Positions 6,350-11,052 of a stretch of DNA of 11,052 nucleotides are shown in pieces. The position numbers and the translations under genes were made by a program. A model generated the notes under the pieces. That model was not told where the DNA came from and did not search any database. It saw only the letters and a program-made list of their open reading frames with translations. Within the stretch, counting starts at the first letter, position 1. Every line of letters starts with the position of its first letter. The stretch spans positions 1 through 11,052 of the forward strand of contig JALUJE010000116.1 of NCBI GenBank assembly GCA_027057185.1. Reading direction: 5' to 3'. This DNA comes from Helicobacteraceae bacterium (GTDB taxonomy: Bacteria; Campylobacterota; Campylobacteria; Campylobacterales; Sulfurimonadaceae).

Positions 6350-6798
6350 ATGAAACCGATATGTTGGCTATGGCAGAACAGGCGTTGGACTTTGGTGTGA
6401 TTGGCTTGTTGATTGTCATGAGCGTTGTATCGTTATGGCTCTTTATTGAACGCTTGATGTTTTATCGTTCGGTTAAAGTCGATGCGTACGACAACAAAGA
6501 TCTTTTGGAGCTGGAGCTGGGCAATAATGTCTCTGTTATTGCGACCATTGGTTCTAATGCACCCTATATTGGTCTGCTTGGTACGGTGATCGGTATTATG
6601 ATTACTTTTTACTCTTTAGGCGATGTGGGTACTGTTGATCCGAAGAAAATTATGACGGGACTGGCTCTGGCACTTAAGGCTACGGCAATGGGGCTGGTGG
6701 TTGCGATTCCTTCCATTGTTTTTTACAATATTTTACTCCGTAAAATGGAACGTCTTCTGACTTTTTGGGATGTTCACCATACAGCGGGAACAAAGTAG
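6346..6798 (+). CDS. exbB: Compact ExbB proton-channel subunit
   Basis: A MotA/TolQ/ExbB-family inner-membrane protein of 150 residues, much shorter than E. coli ExbB (about 240). The first helix is at about 15-38. The large cytoplasmic domain usual between helices 1 and 2 is reduced to some 25 residues (40-65). The conserved core follows: SNAPYIGLLGTVIGIMITF (70-88), which includes the family's GLLGTV motif, and ALALKATAMGLVVAIPSIVFYN (107-128), whose T113 corresponds to the pore threonine. This size and the acidic N-terminus fit the ExbB type-2 family known from Helicobacter, Campylobacter and relatives. The protein forms the proton-driven motor with ExbD and acts on TonB. Its ATG overlaps the kinase stop (ATGA), and exbD follows after 8 nt. 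Confidence 0.92.
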   Translation: MNETDMLAMAEQALDFGVIGLLIVMSVVSLWLFIERLMFYRSVKVDAYDNKDLLELELGNNVSVIATIGSNAPYIGLLGTVIGIMITFYSLGDVGTVDPKKIMTGLALALKATAMGLVVAIPSIVFYNILLRKMERLLTFWDVHHTAGTK

Positions 6799-6806
6799 CC
6801 GATCTC

Positions 6807-7199
6807 ATGAAAAAGATGCAACGATTTGATCAGATTAATGTCATTCCTTTTATTGATATTATGTTGGTACTTTTAGTCATGGTGTTGACCACCGCGACCT
6901 TTATTAAAAGTGGTGTCATTCCGGTGGAACTTCCTGAGTCCCAAACCAAACAGCTTAAAGAAAATAACGAAGATGAGGTCAATATTGTGATTGACAAAGA
7001 AGGAACCATCTTTATAGATAAGGTCAAAGTCAATGTGACACAGCTCGAAGAAAAACTACGTAGCATCAGTAAAGAGCAAACGGTAGTGTTACGTAGCGAT
7101 AAAGAGGCGGCTTTTCACCATTTTGTTGATGTTATGGATATTCTCAAAAAGCTCCAACACGACCAGCTCTATATTGTGACCAAAACACGTACTCAATAA
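6807..7199 (+). CDS. exbD: ExbD biopolymer transport protein
   Basis: From the ATG at 6807 the protein has 130 residues: a short cytoplasmic head, one membrane helix (about 13-36) and a periplasmic domain (about 40-130). The helix has the invariant aspartate, D17 in VIPFIDIMLVLL, which carries the proton in ExbD/TolR/MotB proteins. The frame stays open upstream to a TTG inside exbB, but ATG 6807 (or ATG 6816) gives the family's usual N-terminus; no strong ribosome-binding site is seen, so coupling to exbB is likely. The periplasmic part has the expected VVLRSDKEAAFHHFVDVMDIL region (93-113). With ExbB it powers TonB. It is the last gene of the pyrC unit, and its end overlaps by 7 nt the end of a convergent small gene. 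Confidence 0.92.
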   Translation: MKKMQRFDQINVIPFIDIMLVLLVMVLTTATFIKSGVIPVELPESQTKQLKENNEDEVNIVIDKEGTIFIDKVKVNVTQLEEKLRSISKEQTVVLRSDKEAAFHHFVDVMDILKKLQHDQLYIVTKTRTQ

Positions 7200-7417
7200 C
7201 CGGTTTCGAGCAGGCGAAAGGGAGATTCTGAACGATTCTCATCGGTTATGTCACCGTAAGGATGGACAGATTTTTGGGTAGAAAATCTTTTTTTTTCCAC
7301 CACTTCAATGGGATTATGATGACTATTGACAACATAAAACAGTACCACAGCGATGATCACAGCGACATATAAAAGGAGATAACGTTTAATATATTTCAAT
7401 TCAAAAGGTTGTTTCAT
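7193..7417 (-). CDS. Small single-pass membrane protein, unknown function
   Basis: The 74-residue product has a basic N-terminus (KYIKRY, 8-13), one strong hydrophobic helix (about 13-31) and a charged, probably periplasmic tail of about 43 residues without cysteines or recognisable motifs. I do not recognise it. Reasons to call it real: it fills an otherwise empty 280-nt gap, the hydropathy is that of a genuine bitopic protein, and a perfect TATAAT on the same strand lies six bases before its ATG. The same spacing is seen for two other genes here. Its last codons run 7 nt into the end of exbD on the opposite strand. No ribosome-binding site is visible, so a leaderless mRNA is likely. A role linked to the Ton system is only a guess from position. 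Confidence 0.6.
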   Translation of the reverse strand: MKQPFELKYIKRYLLLYVAVIIAVVLFYVVNSHHNPIEVVEKKRFSTQKSVHPYGDITDENRSESPFRLLETGY

Positions 7418-7423
7418 GATAGA

Positions 7424-7429
7424 ATTATA
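7424..7429 (-). promoter_or_regulatory. Candidate -10 box for leaderless small membrane gene
   Basis: On the - strand TATAAT is followed by TCTATC and then the ATG at 7417, a six-base spacing that places the transcript start at the start codon. The 11-nt sequence TATAATTCTAT is identical to the one at the very start of the window ahead of the methyltransferase. Confidence 0.55.
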
Positions 7430-7439
7430 CTCACTTTGG

Positions 7440-7445
7440 TATAAT
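7440..7445 (+). promoter_or_regulatory. Candidate -10 box for the PAS-GGDEF-EAL gene
   Basis: TATAAT on the + strand would start transcription near 7452, giving a leader of about 27 nt containing AGGAA at 7465-7469 as ribosome-binding site. It lies only 10 bases from the opposing -10 box at 7424-7429, so the two promoters are back to back and may compete for polymerase. Confidence 0.55.
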
Positions 7446-7478
7446 CTTTACAACCAAAAATTTCAGGAATAGTGCATA

Positions 7479-9764
7479 ATGTCCATAATATTTTATGATA
7501 GCAAGGTGACGGAGGAGTACCCGGAACTGATTGATGACTATGTTGACAATGATAAATGGGTTGCTTTTTTTATAGGATTGAGTTGGATTTTTATTGTCTC
7601 TATGACATTTTTTTTATCGCATCCCTATCTTCTCAGTGCTATTGGCTGCGGAATTTTAGCATTGGTAAGTATTGTATTTTTTCGGTTATTTAAAGGACGA
7701 GAACCCTTTCGTCTCATTGCTGCATTGAGTGTGGTGGTGTTTGCCGTTATTTTGATTCAATCCAATTATGGCATGATCGAAGCCCATCTCTACTTTTTCA
7801 TTGCCATGAGTATTTTTCTGCTTTATCATGATACCAAACCGCTAAACACTGCTGTAGTGTTAATGGTTTTATACTATTTGTTTGCTTATAAACTTCAGGG
7901 AATCAATACAGAATTTTTTGGGGTTCCCGTAATATTGTTCGAGCCGAGTCACTATACGCTTACCACGTTGATGATAGTTCTTTTTTTTATGGCGGTAGCA
8001 TGGGGCATTTTATATATTGTCATCAAAAACTCACGCCAGAATTTTTTTGATTCGGTACGCGATAGTGAAGAGATTTTTGAAAAATATAAAGAGCTGCAAA
8101 TTTTTGATGCACTATATGAAAGTACCAATAATGGGGTATTGGTGACAACCCATGATGGTGTAATTCTCTCGGCTAACAAGGCATTCGAGATATTAACCGG
8201 TTATTCTGAAGAGTATTTAATAGGAAAGAATCCACGTATTTTAAAGTCGCAAAAACACAATAATGCGTTTTATGTGGATATGTGGACCAATTTGCAGAAT
8301 AAACATAAGTTCGAGGGTGAAGTGTGGAATCGATGTCGTGATGGCAGAACCATTCCGTTTTGGCTGGATATTCGAGCCGTGATCGATCATGGCATCGTCT
8401 TTCATTATGTCGGTGTATATGTGGATCTTTCCGAAAAACTTCAGGCAGACCGTAAAATGAGTTTTATGGCACATCACGATACCTTGACACAGCTACCCAA
8501 TCGTGAGTCGTTTAATCAGCAGCTCAAACATGCAATCTATCTTGCCAAGGGTGACCGGCAGCGCCTGGCATTGCTCTCGATTGATCTGGATCGGTTCAAA
8601 ATTATCAACGATACGATGGGACACAATATTGGAGATGAACTCATTAAAGAGGTGGCTCTGGGTTTAAAAAGTATTTTAAAAGAGAGCGATATCTTAGCGC
8701 GTCCGGGGGGCGATGAGTTTTTAGTATTACTAGAAAATATTCGTTCGGAGAATGAAGCGGCGCAACTGGCGACTAATGTGGCAGAACTGTTTCAAAAGTC
8801 ATTTGAGATTCACGGGCATACCATCCATACCAGTGCGAGTATTGGTATTGCTATATTTCCTGAAGATGCAGAGGATCAGACCAGCCTCATGAAAGCGGCC
8901 GACAGCGCCATGCATCAAGCCAAAAATAAAGGAAAGAACAATTTTGAATTCTTTACCAGTGAGCTTTCATCGCGGGTTTCACGCAGTATGAAACTTGAAA
9001 ATGCACTGCATAAAGTCATTGAAAATAAAGAGCTTTTCTTATCGTTTCAGCCGCAGCACCTTTTTTCATCGGGGAAACTGGTGAGTGCCGAAGTACTTCT
9101 GCGTTGGGATTCCAAGGAGTTTGGACTGGTATCACCGGATGAGTTTATTCCTATTGCTGAAGAGAGCGGACTTATTATTGAGATTGGAGAGTGGGTTTTT
9201 CGACAATCCTGCAAGGCAGTTCGTGCCTTTAAAGGAATTTACCCCGATTTAAAACATATTGCCGTGAATGTCTCTAGTGAACAGTTTAGCAGTTATGACA
9301 TTGTTACAAAATTTCCCGCCATAGTCAAAGAGCAGGGAATTTCCACGTCAGACATCGAGATTGAACTCACTGAACGTTCGGTGATGGAACAGACCGAATC
9401 GGGCAATAATGTCCTGCAAAAATTACGGTCCTTGGGATTTAAAATTTCGGTAGATGATTTTGGTACCGGCTATTCGTCCATGAGTTATCTAAAATCTCTC
9501 CCCATTGATGTGGTGAAAGTCGATAAATCTTTTATTGACGGTTTGCCTCACGATGAGGGAGACACGGTCATTGTCAAGGCCATTTTGGCACTGATTCAAA
9601 ATTTGGGCTATGAGACTGTTGCGGAAGGGGTTGAATATAAAGAGCAGGCCGAAATGTTACGAGGCCTTGGGTGTGACATCGCACAGGGGTATCTCTTTAG
9701 CAAACCTCTGACGTACAGTGATTTTATTGATTATATTGAAGAGGCGATTAAAACAACACGATAG
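7479..9764 (+). CDS. Membrane PAS-GGDEF-EAL c-di-GMP signalling protein
   Basis: This 761-residue protein begins with a cytoplasmic stretch (1-26) and about six membrane helices (27-183). Their MIEAHLYFF...LLYHDTKP segment (99-121) resembles membrane sensor modules found on other bacterial GGDEF proteins. A PAS domain follows at about 208-320. The GGDEF domain (about 330-492) has DTLTQLPNR (334-342) and an intact GGDEF at 410-414. The EAL domain (about 505-755) has EVL (538-540) in place of EAL, N597, E629 of ELTE, DDFGTGYSS (659-667), K680, E716 and Q736, so the phosphodiesterase residues are present. The usual RxxD inhibitory site five residues before GGDEF reads KESD (401-404), so product inhibition may be weak. 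Both activities are possible; which dominates cannot be told. The ATG is supported by AGGAA 9 nt upstream. It is transcribed alone and converges on the TauE-like gene, 3 nt away. Confidence 0.93.
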   Translation: MSIIFYDSKVTEEYPELIDDYVDNDKWVAFFIGLSWIFIVSMTFFLSHPYLLSAIGCGILALVSIVFFRLFKGREPFRLIAALSVVVFAVILIQSNYGMIEAHLYFFIAMSIFLLYHDTKPLNTAVVLMVLYYLFAYKLQGINTEFFGVPVILFEPSHYTLTTLMIVLFFMAVAWGILYIVIKNSRQNFFDSVRDSEEIFEKYKELQIFDALYESTNNGVLVTTHDGVILSANKAFEILTGYSEEYLIGKNPRILKSQKHNNAFYVDMWTNLQNKHKFEGEVWNRCRDGRTIPFWLDIRAVIDHGIVFHYVGVYVDLSEKLQADRKMSFMAHHDTLTQLPNRESFNQQLKHAIYLAKGDRQRLALLSIDLDRFKIINDTMGHNIGDELIKEVALGLKSILKESDILARPGGDEFLVLLENIRSENEAAQLATNVAELFQKSFEIHGHTIHTSASIGIAIFPEDAEDQTSLMKAADSAMHQAKNKGKNNFEFFTSELSSRVSRSMKLENALHKVIENKELFLSFQPQHLFSSGKLVSAEVLLRWDSKEFGLVSPDEFIPIAEESGLIIEIGEWVFRQSCKAVRAFKGIYPDLKHIAVNVSSEQFSSYDIVTKFPAIVKEQGISTSDIEIELTERSVMEQTESGNNVLQKLRSLGFKISVDDFGTGYSSMSYLKSLPIDVVKVDKSFIDGLPHDEGDTVIVKAILALIQNLGYETVAEGVEYKEQAEMLRGLGCDIAQGYLFSKPLTYSDFIDYIEEAIKTTR

Positions 9765-9767
9765 ATG

Positions 9768-10475
9768 CTAGTGACATTGTAAAATGCTTCGCGCAGGATT
9801 GGTTACAAAATCATAGCCATTATAAATCGTAAAGATGGCATAGAGAATCACGGCAATGGCCGCAAGTCGCATCATCATGTTTCTAAAGCTGCTTTTTTGC
9901 GTCATACCGACAAAAAACCCGAGTGAAAAGAGTGCGGGAATGGTACTCATTCCAAAAACAAACATGACGAGGGCTCCGTAAAACGGATCGGCAGTACTCG
10001 CAGCGGTGACGGCAAAAAAGTAGACAAGACCGCAAGGGAGCAGACCGTTGAGCATGCCTAGCAAAAAGAAGCTGAAGAGCGACTGGCTCTGAATGAGCTG
10101 CTTAAAACGTTGCTGGTACCAACTGTTTTTTAAAAGCGAGTGCTCAATCAGTGATAAAAATTTCAGTTTACCCAGTAACGAAAGTCCTGTTAAAAGCATG
10201 ATGATACCGGCAAAAATAAGTAATGCACCGCGTGTGGTACCGTCAAATGTAGCAACACTTCCCAAATATCCAAAAACGGCACCCAGAGTAACATAGGTTG
10301 TTACCCGCCCCAAAGAGTACAGCAGATGCGAGAGTGATTCTCGGGTACGGTCCCAACGACGGTTGACTTTGGCACTGGTATAGGCAATGACAATACCGCC
10401 GCACATGCCGACACAATGTCCAAAAGAACCTAAAAAGGCAATGGTGACAATGGAGAAGAAATCAATAGCTTCCAT
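9768..10475 (-). CDS. TauE/UreH-type membrane transporter, likely metal-linked
   Basis: A 235-residue polytopic inner-membrane protein with about six helices. It carries the cysteine motif GHCVGMCGG at 19-27 and a second conserved segment, NGLLPCGLVYFF, at 143-154. These are the marks of the sulfite exporter TauE/SafE-annotated family (UreH-like transmembrane domain, COG2836 type), whose members often sit beside cytochrome oxidase or copper-handling genes. The motif cysteines could bind a metal or take part in thiol redox reactions. The ATG at 10475 directly abuts the TAA of the NosL-like gene upstream, so the two are co-transcribed and translationally coupled. The pair suggests delivery or export of copper; a true sulfite-export role is not supported by anything here. 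A C-terminal cysteine (C234) is also present. Confidence 0.82.
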   Translation of the reverse strand: MEAIDFFSIVTIAFLGSFGHCVGMCGGIVIAYTSAKVNRRWDRTRESLSHLLYSLGRVTTYVTLGAVFGYLGSVATFDGTTRGALLIFAGIIMLLTGLSLLGKLKFLSLIEHSLLKNSWYQQRFKQLIQSQSLFSFFLLGMLNGLLPCGLVYFFAVTAASTADPFYGALVMFVFGMSTIPALFSLGFFVGMTQKSSFRNMMMRLAAIAVILYAIFTIYNGYDFVTNPARSILQCH

Positions 10476-10988
10476 TTAAGATATTCCCGAAAGCTGTTTG
10501 CGAATGTAAGGGTTCTGCATGGTTTCACCATGTAGGACTTTCAGGCGCATGCTGTTGTAGTCAATTGTTGCTTTGTCATCACACTGTTTTTGTGCGGCAA
10601 AACCGAACTTCATGGGAGTTGGAGCATCCCTTCTGTAGCATGCTTTCGTTGCATCTACCCACTCCCGGGTATCTTCGGTCTGTGTCCAGATGACGACGCT
10701 ATCTTTAAAACCTTGATGCTCCAGCCACTTTATGGCACACCCCATATCATCAAAAAACCAGGTTTTACCTTGAGTGTTGACAATTTCTACAGCATACGGC
10801 AGTTGTTCAATCTCCATTTTACATGTAGAACACTGGTACTCTTTGGGTAGGATAGTGATGGCTTTGGCTTCGGTATTGCCCTGAAAAATGACCTTGGCAT
10901 GTTTCTTGTCGGCCATGGAGAGCACGACGATGACAATCACTGCTATGAGCATGACGACACTTAGAAGCGGCATCAACAGTTTTTTCAT
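10476..10988 (-). CDS. NosL-like copper-binding protein, membrane anchored
   Basis: The 170-residue protein has an N-terminal hydrophobic helix (about 4-25) and a periplasmic domain with the NosL pattern: C53-x-x-C56-x-M58 followed by FFDDMGCAIKWL (78-89). In NosL, similar Cys/Met residues bind Cu(I) and the protein helps to mature nitrous oxide reductase. Typical NosL proteins are lipoproteins; here no lipobox cysteine follows the helix, so it seems to be held by an uncleaved anchor. Two more cysteines (C117, C136) lie in the C-terminal part. ACGGAG (bases 10994-10999, - strand) is a good ribosome-binding site for the ATG at 10988. Its stop abuts the start of the TauE-like gene. A nos operon is not in the window, so the client enzyme, such as nitrous oxide reductase or a cytochrome oxidase, is unknown. 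Confidence 0.8.
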   Translation of the reverse strand: MKKLLMPLLSVVMLIAVIVIVVLSMADKKHAKVIFQGNTEAKAITILPKEYQCSTCKMEIEQLPYAVEIVNTQGKTWFFDDMGCAIKWLEHQGFKDSVVIWTQTEDTREWVDATKACYRRDAPTPMKFGFAAQKQCDDKATIDYNSMRLKVLHGETMQNPYIRKQLSGIS

Positions 10989-11019
10989 AAAAAACTCCGT
11001 TCTTCAAAAATAATAACAT

Positions 11020-11025
11020 AGTATA
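11020..11025 (-). promoter_or_regulatory. Weak candidate -10 box for the NosL-like operon
   Basis: TATACT on the - strand would start a transcript near 11013 and leave a leader carrying the ACGGAG site. TATTAT on the - strand at 11010-11015 is an alternative. Both are in A/T-rich sequence, so this is a weak call. Confidence 0.25.
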
Positions 11026-11052
11026 TGTACAAGTTTTTACCATAAATAATAG

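Noticed and set aside
6765..6806. TTG start giving ExbD 14 extra residues
   Set aside because: The extension lies inside exbB and in front of the family's normal N-terminus; ATG at 6807 fits much better.
7204..7219. TTTCG-agcagg-CGAAA hairpin after exbD as terminator
   Set aside because: The stem is only 5 bp with no T run on the + strand, and it lies in the 3' coding part of the small - strand gene.
10590..10850. + strand frame of 86 codons antisense to the NosL-like gene
   Set aside because: The opposite strand encodes the conserved CxxCxM and FFDDMGC motifs, so this is a shadow frame.

Overview
The window looks like ordinary chromosome from a Campylobacterota (epsilonproteobacterial) bacterium, probably of the Sulfurimonas/Sulfuricurvum/Sulfurovum kind. 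The basis is moderate-to-low GC, tightly packed and often overlapping genes, GTG/TTG starts in coupled operons, promoters that show a clear TATAAT without an obvious -35 box, and compact ExbB/ExbD proteins of the short type known from this phylum. The assignment is an inference from style and gene content, not from a marker gene.

Layout on the + strand: a zinc-ribbon-headed class I methyltransferase (17-661); an ammonium-transport block with amt (749-1966), the PII regulator glnK (2041-2379) and a second, truncated amt copy (2502-2939); tonB (2975-3751); then a compressed transcription unit of pyrC (3840-4880), an OmpR-type response regulator (4867-5523), a short histidine kinase (5513-6349), exbB (6346-6798) and exbD (6807-7199). 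Within this unit neighbours overlap by 14, 11 and 4 nt, and only 8 nt separate exbB from exbD. A small single-pass membrane protein is encoded on the - strand (7193-7417), converging on exbD. A back-to-back promoter region separates it from a large membrane-anchored PAS-GGDEF-EAL protein (7479-9764). The window ends with a - strand pair: a NosL-like copper-binding protein (10476-10988) and a TauE/UreH-type membrane protein (9768-10475), with stop and start codons abutting.

How the genes fit together: amt and glnK form the usual ammonium uptake module. TonB, ExbB and ExbD are the three parts of one energy-transduction machine for outer-membrane receptors, here split by a pyrimidine biosynthesis gene and a two-component system. 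The NosL/TauE pair suggests handling of copper or another metal for a respiratory cuproenzyme. The PAS-GGDEF-EAL protein adds c-di-GMP signalling.

The most interesting observations are the truncated amt2, whose remaining codons still show a purifying pattern; three genes whose ATG sits 6-7 nt after a perfect TATAAT and so may be translated from leaderless mRNAs; and a two-component system without a periplasmic sensor domain translationally coupled to exbBD. I found no CRISPR array, tRNA, rRNA, insertion sequence or evidence of a wholly new system. No gene-free stretch exceeds 300 bases.
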